Counted from the stretch's first letter, positions 11,165 to 23,439 are shown. The stretch is 64,000 bases of DNA from Pictodentalium vernedei (GCA_031216915.1 CM062297.1:182164083-182228082), one strand, 5' to 3'. The notes: generated by a model not told the origin, from the letters alone. A program made the numbers and translations.

Positions 11165-11733
11165 TAACGTCCACTTTCGCTCTTTGTTTTGGGAATGTGT
11201 TTTACAGTAATTTGCAAGATTTTATTCTTTCCAGGAAAAAATAGCAAATCTTACCTTCTAGACGTTTATATTAATGAAAAGGATGGTGTCTTTTTATATG
11301 CCGTGATGCATACACTGTTGATATAATAAATAGAAAACTTAAAAAAGTTACTTAATATCAAAAGATAGTGAAAACGCGGTTTTCCTATTTTCAGATGGGT
11401 TTAAACAGAGGATAATAGTCAAGCTAACAAACTGAATGTGACGATTTTTTTTAAATCCTGCTTGTATTTTTATACTGCTCTACAGAAAAATGTCTGAGGT
11501 TTGTGAAATGTTGATACAACTTCGCTAACATTTCGAAATTTAAATTTTTATATGAGATTCCGATACGCTTAGTGTTAAATTTACTGACAACTTTAGAAAA
11601 TTAAGGGGAGCTAACTTGCAAGTAAATCTCTTCCACTGACAAAATTTGTCAGTCATGCTTCATTTCAGTCATTTGTGGTCAAATGGAGAAAATACAATTC
11701 TGGAGTATACAATTGTGAAAGTGTTATAGTACT
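11165..11733 (+). repeat. Dispersed repeat O, copy 1 (ends in a P-like tail)
   Basis: About 520 bp here is the reverse complement of 36848-37375. Shared landmarks are AACGTCCACTTTCG, TCTAGACGTTTATATTAATG, CGCTAACATTTCGAAATTTA and AGTGTTAAATTTACTGACA. The last 80 bp resemble the 3' end of repeat P (AGAAAATACAATTCTGGAG, TTATAGTACT). A decayed larger transposon is likely; I see no protein in it. Confidence 0.65.
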
Positions 11734-11987
11734 CAAGCCTGAAAATAAGCAGACTGTCATCTGCAAAATGAGGTTCCCAGAGGGTGAATTTAGTGATGCT
11801 ACCCTGCACAGCAGGGTAGCATCACTAAATTTTCCCTCTGTGAACCTCAATCTGAATCAGGGCCTCAAAACTAAACAGAAAGAGGTACCCAGAGGATAAA
11901 TTGGCCCACTGTATGGGATAGCATCATCAAATTCACCCTCTGGGGGACCTCATTCTGCAAATGTCAGATTGCTTATTTTCAGGCCTG
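11734..11987. mobile_element. hAT-like MITE family N, copy N1
   Basis: Terminal inverted repeats CAAGCCTGAAAATAAGCA and TGCTTATTTTCAGGCCTG, extended inward by GTGAATTT(A/G)(G/A)TGATGCTA blocks. Flanked by a perfect 8-bp duplication ATAGTACT (11726-11733, 11988-11995), the hAT signature. It interrupts the P-like end of repeat O. An additional palindrome (GATGCTACCCTG/CAGGGTAGCATC) lies at the left. Confidence 0.88.
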
Positions 11988-12338
11988 ATAGTACTGCCCC
12001 CTGTTTGTACAGAACAGCCAAGAAGATGTACGAAAATTTTTCAAGACCTTTTCTGTTTTGGATATGCCACTTTCGTTGCACGAAATGAGTTGCTTTATTT
12101 CGTGGCATGGCCGTTTTAGTCTACTATGACCCCGACCTCTATACAACTGGATTGCTGTAAAGTGTCTCACTTGCCGCCATCAAAATGTCTCACTTGCCGC
12201 CATCTTATTTGGGGGTGGCAATTGTGGCTATAAATACACAATACCCAAGAACAAAAATTTTCTCGGAAGTGATCAATTTTCCGACGCCGCATAATCGCCG
12301 ATGGCGTTTTAAAGAATATACTTTGATGTCCGAGAAAT

Positions 12339-12480
12339 GGAGTGCGGTGGCTTAGTGGTAGACTGTTGAACTTCTATACTAGAGGTCCGAGTTAGATACC
12401 CGTCAAGGACGACCCGCGTTGTGTCCTTTGGCAAGGCACTTTATCTCGACTGCATACACCAATAAATAAATAACAAAATA
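12339..12480 (+). mobile_element. SINE copy S2, internally deleted
   Basis: tRNA-type head (GGAGTGCGGTGGCTTAGTGG, box A; GGTCCGAGTTAGATACCCG, a decayed box B) then GGCAAGGCACTTTATCTCGA. It jumps straight to the tail ACACCAATAAATAAATAA, so the body is missing. Flanks ATGTCCGAGAAATG and TGTCTGAGAAAAATG suggest a target duplication. Confidence 0.8.
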
Positions 12481-12817
12481 AATGTGTCTGAGAAAAATGA
12501 ATCTGCTGTCGATATGCATGTACACTACTTAAAAAAAGTAGGGGATATCCAAACTGATGTTTATATTTTCGGAAAATGGAATTGGATACGCGTGAATGGA
12601 GAAATCAATATGTTACCAAGTTTAGTGTGGATCATGAATGTCACCGGCCCACGAAAACTTCGTGCGGGTTTTTCGCACGAGAACTTCGTTAATGTCTGCG
12701 GGATACGTTTTGAAATTTTCTTTTCTGCTGGACGGGCTTTTTCGAAGGTCTCATCGTTCTTTTCTTGGTATAAACTCGTTCATCGATAGTTTCTGGTTGA
12801 AACGAAACTTTTGAGGT
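12481..12817. other. No gene recognised
   Basis: A 100-residue chance frame without recognisable domains crosses this stretch. It contains a short GAAGTT/CGTGCGGGTTTTTCGCACG hairpin near 12655-12685. Confidence 0.4.
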
Positions 12818-13980
12818 ATGCGAAGACTGACACGTGACGAACGTTTGCGTGACGTTGACATGTTGGAAGCTGGCAACAATACAGACTGCAGTGGCTCAAA
12901 TTCTCAACGTTACTCAATCGGTGATTAGCACGTTGTGGTCGCGCTACCGTCTGACAGGCAATGTCGGTCAGGTCGAATGACACGTGACGAACGTTTACGT
13001 GACGTTGACATGTTGGAAGCTGGCAACAGACAGACTGCAGTGGCTCAAATTCTCAACGTTAGTCAATCGGTGATTAGCAGGTTGTGGTCGCGCTACCATC
13101 TGACAGGCAATGTCGGTCAGGTCGTCCATGGACGACAATTGCTAACCAGGATCGTTTCATCCGAACCACAGCATTACGTAACCGCCATCAAAGTGCCACA
13201 GATATCGGACAGCCGCTGCACCCAGCGACAGATGTGCGAGTCACTGGTCAGACTATCCGAAAGCGCCTACACAGCGGGAATTTATATGCTCAACGACCTC
13301 GAATAATTCCACGTTTGACTGGACGTCGCATCGCAGCAAGGCGTAATTGGTGTGGAGCACGACAGCACTGGGACGATCGTCGGTGGAGCAACGTCATGTT
13401 TTTCGATGAATCGAGGTTCACTCTCGACTTCCACGACAGGCGAAACAGAGTGTGGCGGTGGCGGAACGAATGATACCATGGAGTACACGTTGGGCAACAC
13501 GATCGTTTTAATGGTGGATCGGTTATGGTGTGGGGAGGCATAACCATGACAAACAGAACAGCATTACATGTCATCCAAAGGCGTGTCACGGGGAAGTACT
13601 ACCGTGACAACATGTTAGAAGCTCATGTGGGGCCATTTGCGCACCGTCACGGCTGTCGATTCATTTTCCAAGATGCCAATGCAAGAACACACAGGGCCCG
13701 TGTCGCTACAGAGTTCCCCCAGGAGCAGAACATCACTACGCTGCCTTGGGCAGCACTAAGTCCAGACCTTTCGCCAATCGAGCACGCCTGGGATATGCTT
13801 GGCAGGCGCCTACGACAACGCCAACAGCTCCCTACTAATGTCCCACCAACTCGCCGCTGCACTGCAGAAAGAATGGAATAACATCAGTCAAGCTGGTACT
13901 GGACGTTTGGTGAGAAGTATGCCACGTCAGATCCGCGCTAGTCTCGCGAACCGAGGAGGATTTACAAGGTATTGATGTCT
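12818..13980 (+). pseudogene. Second Tc1-like transposase, HTH region duplicated
   Basis: Opens MRRLTRDERLRDVDMLEAG, then ILNVSQSVISRLWSRYHLTG (helix-turn-helix). The first ~150 bp are tandemly repeated (from 12828 and again from 12978), with one extra base in the first copy. A second DNA-binding part (TGQTIRKRLHSGNLYAQRP) follows. The catalytic region has FFDESRFTLDFHDRRNRVW (first Asp), IFQDANARTHRARV (second Asp) and LSPDLSPIEHAWDMLG (Glu). Frame breaks occur within the HTH copies, near 13470-13525 and near 13840. Different subfamily from the copy at 97-1141 (low identity outside motifs). Confidence 0.92.
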
Positions 13981-14815
13981 TGAACTGAATGTGGTAAATT
14001 CTCTGACTGGCCATCCTTGTCTTCTACAGCTCAGGGCGTGGAATGTGTGCTTGTCAGGCACCCAACTATCGCTGATATCATTCACCAGATGCCACAGTGC
14101 AATGCCTCAACTGTCTTTTTGATGAAAATATAAATATATTTCTTCATATATCTCTCTTTTATCAAATATCCCCTACCTTTTTTGAATAGCATATTTCGCT
14201 GATATGTAAATTGAATATTTGCAGATATTTTTGTTATTATCGACAAAAAACAAGTGCCGATATTGGAAAGGTGACACACGCAGTATTTCAGAAGACTCGG
14301 ATTTTACAAGAACCTTAGTCTCTGTAAGATTCCTCATCACCTCACACCTACCTAATGTGATGCGGAATCTTACATAGGTTTATGAATCTTGTACATGTTT
14401 TCTATTGCAACTGTTCATAATTTCGGACGGAAGATAAGAGCAACTGATAATAGTTTATGTTGAGTCACGTGACGTATCGGGCCAAGGGCGCTAATGGAAA
14501 ACTCGTTTTATTAGCGCCCGCACTCGTGACTTGGCGTGTATAGGGCCGCTAGGGCGTTACGTAGTTTTACAGTGCGTCTAAATTTATGTTAATTTTCTTG
14601 AGAACGCCCGCAAAAGTGATAATAATATATCGGCCCGTGAGTGCAACAAGGCACCATCTGCAATTCGTCAGCTTTCACTATGCTTTATATATATATTGTC
14701 AACTGTTGCTGCGATACACACGGATGAGAACTTCCAATGAAGAAAAAGGGCCGGAAGCTCCTACTCCAACAAAATCTGTCAATTTCACATGCAACAAGCG
14801 AATTCAACAATGATT
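13981..14815. other. No gene; two inverted repeats
   Basis: Imperfect inverted repeat at 14303-14395 (TGTAAGATTCC.../...GGAATCTTACA, outer TTACAAGA/TCTTGTA). A short one at 14486-14519 (GGGCGCTAAT/ATTAGCGCCC). Otherwise nothing seen. Confidence 0.45.
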
Positions 14816-15060
14816 TTAACCCTTTACCCAACGTAACCACCAAAACCGGCCAGCGGTTTTCACAAAAATCGCCAATTAATTTTCATTATTTTTTGTCTCA
14901 AAAATATAAGTTATGACCCCTCTTTGGAACGAGCTCGTCGAGCTCGTCCCAAAGTGGGGTCATAACCTATGTTTCTGAGGCAAAAAATGAAAAAAAAATG
15001 AGTTCTTCAAGAATTTTGTTTGCAAGTGTCGTCTGCTTTTCATGTTAGGTAAAGGGTTAA
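14816..15060. mobile_element. TTAA MITE family A, copy A4
   Basis: Both TTAA ends present; CCCTTTACCCAACGTAACC left, TTAGGTAAAGGGTTAA right. Hairpin variable pair T:A (CTCTTTGG with CCAAAGTG), with one neighbouring mismatch. Confidence 0.9.
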
Positions 15061-15296
15061 AAAAAATATATTCCAAAGAAAAAGCTAGAAAATGTTGAAT
15101 AGCTGGAAACTCCCGTTCCTGGATGCAGTCTAGTTGTCCAGGTTAAAATATATTGAGAGTGCCTGGCGAGTTCGATCGCATTTATGGCAGAAGTAGTCGC
15201 TGGGTTCTGATGATGGTTTCGATATCCCTAACTTCCAACTTGCCCGTCATCTCATGTCAAAATCTCTAAATATATTTCACAAAGTTTCGGCACGCA

Positions 15297-15537
15297 TTAA
15301 CCATTTGAACCCGAGAGGCTGCTTTTCCGGTCCAGCAACATGATAAGTCATAATATCATAAATTAGGATGGAACTAAGTGCACGTGTGGGGGTAGACCAA
15401 TCAATATTGGCTGAACGTTGAAAATGTTAATTGGTCAACCCCCAAATGATGAATATGGACTGCCATTTAACTGACAGCTTCTGCCATTGAATCATTGAAC
15501 TGACATGGAAGGTACCACTCGTGGACAAAAGGGTTAA
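15297..15537. mobile_element. TTAA MITE family G, copy G2
   Basis: TTAACCATTTGAACCCGAGAG start, CAAAAGGGTTAA end, both with TTAA. Middle has AGACCAATCAATATT paired with AATGTTAATTGGTC; in this copy the inner GTGCAGCC hairpin is replaced by a short GGCTGAACG. Confidence 0.8.
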
Positions 15538-15772
15538 ACATCTCGTACAGTGATTGTAAGAGAGTTTGTTGTCTTGATCAAATTGCGACCTGATCGCGAC
15601 ATATTTAGACCAGTGCATCAGCATTTCATAATATATTGAAAACCCAAGACTCAATATGCAAAAACAAACGAAATAGCACTTGAGGAACATTTTTTTCTTT
15701 TTGAGGCAAAAGAGTGATCCGGTCGAAATTTTGTGTCCTCTTTGTAATAACAGTACTGCAACTCCCAACTGC

Positions 15773-15967
15773 AGCCAATACTATAACTACCTATTTATAT
15801 AACTGACTAAAATGAATCATTAGCATTTGAAAAGATATGGCAATTTGCCAACTGGCCCATTGTCACATCTTTGAAAATGCTAATAGTTCATTTCAACCCA
15901 TTTAAAGTCATAACTAGAAAATACAATTCCGGAAAATACAATTGAAAAAGTTTTATAGTATTGGCCC
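15773..15967. repeat. Dispersed repeat P, copy 1
   Basis: GCCAATACTATAA...TTATAGTATTGGCCC ends. Matches 42942-43170 through ATGAATCATTAGCATTT, AAAAGATATGGCAATTT and TTCATTTCAACCCATTT. The left arm is truncated relative to P2. Confidence 0.75.
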
Positions 15968-17125
15968 ATGCATCTTCCTTTCTACCTCTCTATCTTTCCA
16001 TTCAACAGCTTCAACTTTCCACACTCAACCAAAACACAAATCAACTACTAACATTCCTTAGCAAACTTCAGAACAACCGCAAAATCTTTGTGACTCATTT
16101 ATTTATTTATTTATTATTATCAGCGTGAGATTCTTTTTTATTTCGATTTTTTTTTACTAAAATATCTTTTGGTACCTATAGTATTCACTTCTCTATTTGA
16201 AAAACGTATATTTTTCATGAATTTCTTCTTTGTTTGTAACTGAGAAGTTTTTTTTATTTGGTCCTTATGAGCCCTTGTAAAATTCAGTATCAAGTCGCAG
16301 TATTTACTTTTTAAAACTGGTGGGGTAAGGCATTTCAAGTTACTTACACCCTGGCTATGTTGTCTTTTTTAGGGTATACAAACAATTTTTAAATACCCAA
16401 CAGAACAATAGATTAGGTATTACGTCACTTGATTGCCCCTGGTGCGCGGAGTGCACATAAGTCCGCGCTTTGTGCTGATTGAACAAAGGACAGGATGTAA
16501 GTCAGTTACCGCACCAACCTCGCTGTGGGTATTTCATGAATATTGTGAACAGCCTGTCTCGTGCTGTAACGCCCAAATGCACGCGGCAGTTTGTCCAAAT
16601 TGTTGAAATACCTCCAGCCCGATTGGTAACTATTACTTCTATTATACGAAACTCCGAATTGTTGACATTTGTACAATGTAGACCTTCAGTCCGACGACAT
16701 TAAAAACCAGACACCGGCACCCAGCCTTTACAACAGCTGTCACTTGTTAATTGGATTACTTACCGCCCAGCAAGTTATGTATTGTTTGGTGATCGATACA
16801 GCGTGTAAAATGCGCAATCCGCCGTTCAGCCATACATTCGTAGAATAATCTCTCCGTTGTCATCAGGGGCGTCGCGTGCGTCAGGTTGTAACATATCCCA
16901 CCCCAATAATTATTCCATTCGGAACATTTCCATCCGGGTTTGGGTCTAAGATATTAATTCTCTCCTGCTTCTAATCGTGCACCTTTTTACAATATGAAAT
17001 TTGATATCTGTACCCAAGTGCCAGACACAGTCGGTCATACAAATGAGGTCTCTAGTATCCGATTCGGGCTATTGCTGGCCCAGCATGACCAGCTTAGTTT
17101 AGTGTGCCGGTACGGTATGTGTTAA
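15968..17125. other. No gene or repeat recognised
   Basis: Short chance frames only. An (ATTT)n run near 16098-16120 could be a relic SINE tail. Confidence 0.4.
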
Positions 17126-17213
17126 TTAACCCTTTGAACCGTGGTGGTATCTTCCATGTCAGTTGAATGGCAGCAATTGGAAGAGTCCATACTCATTATT
17201 TGGGGGTAGACAT

Positions 17214-17245
<32 letters not shown>

Positions 17246-17744
17246 TTATTTATTTAACGACACTTTCGACGGACAGGGTCACCTCGTGTCGGACAGTTTT
17301 ACGGGTGGGGGAAGCCGGAGTACCTGGAGAGAACCACCGAGCAACGGCGAGCAACTGTCAGACTCCCCAACGTACTAACGCCACACGGGCAGGGTTGGCA
17401 TTAGTTGAAGACAGGTGCACTATTAATGTACAGTACGCCCCAGTACATAGCGCCACCGTGCCCCCGCGTGGGCAATCGCCTTGTCCAAGGACACAAGGCA
17501 GTTACGCCTGTTGGGGATCAAACCGGAGACCTATCGGTTTGAAGTTCAATGCCGTAACCACTGAGCTACTGCGCTCCCTTGGGGGTGGACAAATTAACAT
17601 TTTCAACGTGCAGCCTTAGGGCTGTACGTTGAAAATATTGATTGGTCTACCCCACACACGCCCTTAGTACCATCCTACTTAATGACATTATGACATATCA
17701 TGTTGATGAACCGGAAAAACGGCCTCTCGGGTTCAAAGGGTTAA
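17126..17744. mobile_element. TTAA MITE family G, copy G1, split by a SINE
   Basis: Starts TTAACCCTTTGAACCGTGG and ends GGTTCAAAGGGTTAA. Central hairpin CAACGTGCAGCC/GGCTGTACGTTG at ~17603-17630. SINE S3 sits inside it, so G1 is the older of the two. Confidence 0.85.
17213..17578 (-). mobile_element. SINE copy S3, tRNA-headed, nearly full length
   Basis: On the minus strand: GGAGCGCAGTAGCTCAGTGG (box A), ACCGATAGGTCTCCGGTTTG (box B region), GGCGATTGCCCACG, body, CCCGTAAAACTGTCCGACAC, tail (TAAA)n at 17213-17260. Target duplication TTGGGGGTAGACA / TTGGGGGTGGACA (17200-17212, 17579-17591), one mismatch. Confidence 0.9.
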
Positions 17745-17914
17745 CTAAGATGTTGCGCCACGACTACTACATGTACATTTTATATATATATAAAAATCAA
17801 TTTGAAAGAAGTTAAAGTTTGTGGTCTCACTTCAAACTCCCAGAAGGCTACTTGAAAAAGAGGTAATGGTGTCGATATATCGGTGCATTATAATACCGAC
17901 TAAAGTGACTAATA

Positions 17915-18289
17915 TTATTTATTTGTTTGTTTATTAAGGTTTAACGACACTTTAACAGTCAAGGCCATATCGTGCCGTGACAGTTTTACGGGTGGAGGAA
18001 GCCGGAGTACCCGGAGAGAACCACCGAGCAACGACGAGCAGTTACCAGCTCCCCAACATTGTAACTCCGCACTACAGCATAAGCAGGGTTAGATTGGTTG
18101 AAGACATGCGAACCATCGACGTGCAATACGCCTTAGTACACGGCGTCATCGTGCCCCCTTGTGGACAATTGGGGTTAAGTGCCTTGCCAAGGACACAACG
18201 CGGGAGTCCGAATCGATCGCTCAGACGGTCACCCATCCAAGGATTAACCGGGCTCGGTGTTGCTTAACTTCGGTGATCTGACGAGAACC
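17915..18289 (-). mobile_element. SINE copy S4, 5S-rRNA-headed
   Basis: On the minus strand the first ~75 bases are 5S rRNA sequence: CTCGTCAGATCACCGAAGTT, AAGCAACACCGAGCCCGG, TTAATCCTTGGATGGGTGAC. They join GGACTCCCGCGTTGTGTCCT and then the same body and tail as S3. A perfect 12-bp target duplication AAGTGACTAATA (17903-17914, 18290-18301) brackets head plus body, so both moved as a single unit. The first ~45 bases of 5S are missing. Confidence 0.92.
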
Positions 18290-18301
18290 AAGTGACTAAT
18301 A

Positions 18302-19781
18302 GAAGGTATATTTTGATGATGTAGTTAGAATAATTGATCTGCCGGGCCTTGATCCATCACAGTTGGGGAAAACCAAGTTTACACTCCCCCAATCCAACCC
18401 CATTCAGTTATCTTCGCGACACCCCTGACTAGCATAAATTATCAAAGTCTAACTTTTCATGCATCTTCGTCCTAAATTGGTAACGTCGACAGACATCGGT
18501 GAAGAAAAAAGCAAGCGAGAAATGTGCTTTGTCCATCCTCCAACGTTTTTTCTCCATAAACTGAAGATTCATGAAATTATAGTGTTGTGCATTTGGACAG
18601 AATGATGTAGGTCTAGTGGGTTACCGGTTTTGTCGTTAACTCTTCTCCAATATGATTAGAAGATGACACTTGAAATAATGTAGAGCACTAAAATGGTCTC
18701 CAATGTAGTGTCTATCTGAAAGTGAGTTATCGTTCTTGGGATAATTACTGTTGGTTGGTATTTGCGGCATTGTAAACATTACGACTGCATTTTATGCATA
18801 TTTCAATTTTTTCCTTGGGGAGAACACCCTGGGCCCCCATTTACCAACCCACCCAGCCGGGGTGGGTTGGTGAAATCGAGTCCGGGGTGTTGTCCCCTTG
18901 AAAATATTGCGCATGACAATCAACAATGACTGCCAACACCAGCTTGAGCATTGCACATTAAACAAAGCGACGACATGGCCGTTGACAACTTTGCCGGGGT
19001 AATCAAGTTATGGCACCCATTTATGCAGCAGGATGGCTTTTCCGTTAGTATGATAGCAATTTTGATAACGCGATCCAATGGCATTACAATGTAGACAAAC
19101 GCACGCTCTCGAATAATTCTGTACACCAACCGGAAGTAATTTATATTAGTCTCAACATCTCAGAAGAGTTCAAATAATCAGGTGGAGATAACCTATTTAT
19201 CGATAGAGCCTACTGGGTTACACAAGCTATAAATGCCTCAGATTCGCTCTTCGAACACTGTGTATTGTAAAAATGTATCGGGGTGGGGGGAGCTAGTCCT
19301 AACTAGGATCCCCCGGTCATTACCACTTTCTCCCAGTCCCCTGAAGGGAAATGGGGAAGGGGTAATGACTTAGGTACCTAATTAAGACTGTGTGAGGCCC
19401 CGAACCCCCAACAACGGCTTTCTAAATATCATATTTGCCCCACCCCAACAAACACAAAACTGTCTAGGCAATTCCCTATTATAGAACCCCGCCTGGTGAT
19501 CACCGAATTTCCAGCTTTGTGGAAATACATTGGCAGCCTCACTCCTTTCCCAGGGACCGACCTGGGCATGCACCAGTGCGTATTTGGTTCTGAAACATCA
19601 GGACCGGGCTCTTAAATCTCAGAAATAGGCTTCTCAGTTGGCGCGTAACTTCTCAGATCATATTTTGATATTCTTTCGATGGATAATCGAGAGAGACACT
19701 CTTACATGTATTATATATATGATTATCATTTATCATTGTTGTAGAGTGCTTAAGTTAATACTTCAAGTCTTAATTACCAAG
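18302..19781. other. No gene; two G/C-rich hairpins
   Basis: Hairpin at about 18817-18897 (GGGGAGAACACCCTGGGC outer, ACCAACCCACC/GGTGGGTTGGT inner). Another at about 19316-19366 (GTCATTACC/GGTAATGAC enclosing CCCCTGAAGGGA). Nothing else recognised. Confidence 0.45.
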
Positions 19782-19869
19782 CATTAATCTTCACTGTGGT
19801 ATCTGATCAAGTCTTGGCTGCCTAAATAGGCAACCAAGACTTGATCAGAAACCACAGTGAAGATTAATG
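19782..19869. repeat. Hairpin H, copy 1
   Basis: CATTAATCTTCACTGTGG pairs with CCACAGTGAAGATTAATG; inner stem TGATCAAGTCTTGG(C/T)TGCC / ... A decayed relative lies at about 38960-39050 (AAGTCTTGGCTACCTG). Confidence 0.7.
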
Positions 19870-21927
19870 TTTGCTATAGTGTACTAAATGAAAATGATGA
19901 GAGCTATTACATACTTGCAGTGTGTGTTACAAACAGCAGTATGACTCCGTAAACTGAAATCTGGCACATGAATTGAAAAAATAGTCTCCGAGGCTAGAGC
20001 GTATTTTAAATAGTCCTGATCGGTCCCTGCTTTCCCTTTATCCTGCACCTGGTAGGCAATTTCCCAACAGGTGTCTCCGAATTTCCAACTTTTTACGATC
20101 TGAGCCCGAAATTTTCCAGCTATTGAAGTTTTGGGTGGTATTTGGAGAGTACCCACCTTCACAAACACATATCGCTAACTCGGGGCGCAGTACACCTCAT
20201 TTTTATCCTCTCTTTGATCGGGGGATGGGGTGGGGCATCAAGAATTTCCCCGCATCCGTGTGGGTAATTCCGCCATTGTGTGAATGACTGTTGTTTTGTT
20301 TTCGTTATGCTATTCATTTTACGGACGTCTGCACCATTATTGAACTCATAAAATCACAGTCGGCGTGATATCGGGTCAGTTTATTACCTCAACATTCTGC
20401 ACAATCAATTACCAGAGAAGAATCTTGTCGCCTTCCAATGGCGGATTTTCTTACGGGTGACTGACAGATGGCGCTGACAAATATCGATAATGGTCGATAA
20501 TTACTGGCTATCAAAGTTTTAATTGACGCCTTCTAATTGTCTGTCAGTACCGTCGTCTCGTCTGCATGGTACATACATCACCCAGTGTAGTTAATTACAA
20601 ACCACATAGCGTTATACACAACAGTTAAATATGACTGACATGTGAATGACTCTGACAGAAGTAATTCACCACCACTCAGTAATTTTGTATAAACTTATGT
20701 AAAAATGGGAAATTGTCATACTGCTCTCTCATATATCTGCATTTCTGTTTGTTTGAGTATTTACATATAGTTCACTGTTTTTGGAGAAGTGCAGAAATAT
20801 CTGGAACTTCTTTCCCTTGCTTTCTTTGTGTCTTTCGTATTACGAGGAGCCAGAAAGAGAGGTATCACAGAACTTAATATTCTCCCTCGGCCACCATTAT
20901 AACGTTCAGTGGAAAAAGTATGATCGCATCACTTTAATTTTGGCATTCAAATATTTTTGTCAAGTATATCCCCTCAGGTGACTTTTTCTGACCCCAAAAC
21001 AGAGGTCATGCAACAAATAAGTGAGAAAAACTGACAGGAAGGGAAGTACCGGTGACGTGCAAATATTTTTCAGGAAATTCCCAACAAAAACAAGCCAATA
21101 GTCAACTGTAGTTTTTAGGTTCAAAAAGTCATCAAATCACCCTCTTTATCTGTCTTGAATATCTAAAAGCGGCCTCTCGGGTTCAAAGGCATAAGCTACA
21201 GTTGTAAAAGCGTTAATTAACGTGCTATATCAGTCATGAGAAATAGGTTCTTTTTTATGGCGTAAAAAATCTAAACAATGTAATAATTAGTAATTTTTTT
21301 ATTAATTATTTTTTGTTTTTGTTTTATTATCCACCCGTACGAACATTTCTTCACAATTTTGGACCACAAAAGTAGGAAACATTTACATTTTGAGGCCATT
21401 GAAAGAAAAAATATGCGCTTCTACCTATTTTCAAGCCAAGTTTCCCGTCATTTATAACCTAGCATCTTAACCGCAAACCGAAATTGTGCACTCTGCTTTC
21501 AGTAGCGGCCGAGGGGTATTGGGGTCCTTGGAGTTACGAAAGATTGGGATCCAGGATCCACCGAGCCGCCCATGGTTTGGTCCGGTGTGAGAGGATTTTG
21601 AGTTTCAAGTATGAAACTAGCCAAAATCTTGACTCTGGACCTTTGGAAAGGCTTGAATCTGACAGCAATTGTTTGCATGCTTCACGTTAATATTCGGCGT
21701 AAATATTCAAATGACCGTTTGTATTCAGTGACACAGCGCTCGGAATGGGGCCCCGCAAGCAACTACCGCAAATAAGGGAAACATTTACTGGAGGTAATGG
21801 ATCGAGTATCATAAAAAGCAATGCTCCGATATCCTTTAAAACTTACCCGGACTCCAAGGGATCCCAAATATTTGAAAGAAAAAATTACTGTTTAGTATAA
21901 TTTGTTTCTTCATACGTTTGTGGACCC
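19870..21927. other. No gene; one solo G-family end
   Basis: GCGGCCTCTCGGGTTCAAAG at 21169-21189 equals the right end of family G (compare 17720-17740), so a G remnant lies here. Nothing else recognised over 2 kb. Confidence 0.4.
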
Positions 21928-22245
21928 CTGGAACCGTGAGACGGAAATCGTTCACAGACTATTTTTAATTAGAAGTGGAATTTCACTGGAATTTTCTACA
22001 AATGGTGCACCGCAATTACACTTAGAATCACTAGCGATAGCTAAAATCGTCCCTTGAGTTCCAATGTATTCTATGTGCCAGCAGGCACATAGAACACATT
22101 GGAACTGAGAGGACGAAATAGTAGCACGGGTTCTCCTTGCAAATTTGGTTGGCGATAAAATGTGTTCTTTTTGTTGATAGTTCTCAAATGAACTTCTGAG
22201 TGTCCTTCTAATAATTGCTTTTATAGACGTGAAGTCGTGTAATAA
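21928..22245 (+). mobile_element. Family C element, copy C2
   Basis: Same orientation as C3: ACGGAAATCGTTCACAGACT, ATTTGGTTGGCGATAAAATG, GTCGTGTAATAAA. Palindrome GTTCCAATGTATTCTATGTG / CACATAGAACACATTGGAAC in the standard position. The GTTCCGCACATATG palindrome of the 5' end is missing. Confidence 0.75.
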
Positions 22246-22337
22246 ACACAGAACGACACACGCGTGTGAATGGGATAATCGATGTGGCACTCGTGTCATA
22301 TCGATTAACCCATTCACATGCGTGTGTCGTTCTGTGT
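22246..22337. mobile_element. Palindromic element C', copy 2 (minimal)
   Basis: ACACAGAACGACACACGCG to GTGTGTCGTTCTGTGT. The simplest version: no extra inner palindrome, the arms meet around GTGGCACTCGTGTCATATCG. Abuts C2. Confidence 0.75.
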
Positions 22338-23439
22338 TTTTGTCCCCTAGTTATGGACATTTCAGTCAAGAAATATTTCATTCGCCTTGCAAACATCAAA
22401 ATATTAGCAATATTCGTGGAATTAAGTCACAATCATAAAACCACACCTGTGATGGCAATCCATTCATAATTATTTAGCAAAAAAAAACCCCCACAAACAA
22501 ATGGTATTGATAAAGTCATTAAAGATGGGGCCACGTCAAGTTTCGATTTTAGATTCAGTCATATGGAATATTTCAGTTGGTCGGAAAAGCAAAAGCAAAC
22601 AGTTTGTCAAATAGATATCCGCCGACAGATATCCTTTTTATGGAATCCCACTTCGAGGAGTCAATGGCGTAGCCAGCCCAGAGCAAGTGTGTGTGTGTGG
22701 GGGGGGGGGGGGGGGACAAACTGGCAGAGCCTGGCTTTGCTTAGCTCCACTTTAATAGGGGGGAGGGGGTGAGGGTGGTGTGTGCGGGAAAAGCTTTCCA
22801 AGCCTTCATATCTCAGAATTGTGCGTCCCTGAAGTTTGAGCTAGATAACCAAGGTAACAATAATCAGGGTTTCCACTAGAGGGAAATAAATGTGTCCGAT
22901 ATGGGGCGGCCAAGGGTCGTCGATGGGGGGTTTTGAACCCTGGAGTTCAAAATTTTGAATTCCAGGGTTCAAAACCCCCATCTCCTTGCATCTGAGCGGA
23001 TATTTTGAAGTTGTTCATGTGTTGACGACTGTCTACCTTTTCACTGACACAGATATTAGGACAAGCAATCTACAAATCTACAACCTAACCCCCATGGATC
23101 TTAACCCCCCCCCCCCCCCCAGTTTATTTACTCGATAAACTTCGAGTCCTTCCAAGCAATCTGAGAGAGTTAACAAACCTGAATTAGTGCGGCTAGTCAG
23201 TAGTAATCGTACAAGGCTGTAAGCGTGATATTCAATAGTAGAGATAGAATCAAAGTAGTTGGAGTAAAGAGTTGAAGCTGATTATGGGACAGATGGCAGT
23301 GACTATGGGTAAGTCAGCAGTAATGGTCTTAGATGAATGAAGGGCATGGTGGGGGGGGGTCTAAATGCCAGGAACTAAACAGGCACTAGGTGATCATAAG
23401 TTTCTTCAGAAATCTATCCTCAGATAAGTAACCTCCAAA
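22338..23439. other. No gene; G/C runs and a hairpin
   Basis: G run at about 22699-22716, C run at 23106-23120. Strong hairpin at 22922-22983 (GATGGGGGGTTTTGAACCC / GGGTTCAAAACCCCCATC). Confidence 0.45.

Noticed and set aside
12484-12789. 101-residue plus-strand frame just after a SINE tail
   Set aside because: No domain, no homology recognised, no splice context; length is within chance for 64 kb.
17167-17619. 150-residue plus-strand frame
   Set aside because: Antisense reading of SINE S3 and its (ATTT)n tail.
18190-18290. Functional 5S rRNA gene
   Set aside because: Only part of 5S is present, it is fused to the SINE body, and the unit has a retroposition target duplication. Same reasoning for 32013-32100.
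22563-22772. Glycine-rich frame across the G run
   Set aside because: Driven by a poly-G tract; same for 26409-26627 and 26874-27089.
22657-22860. hAT element starting CAATGGCGTAGCCAGCCC
   Set aside because: I could not find the matching right end or a target duplication.
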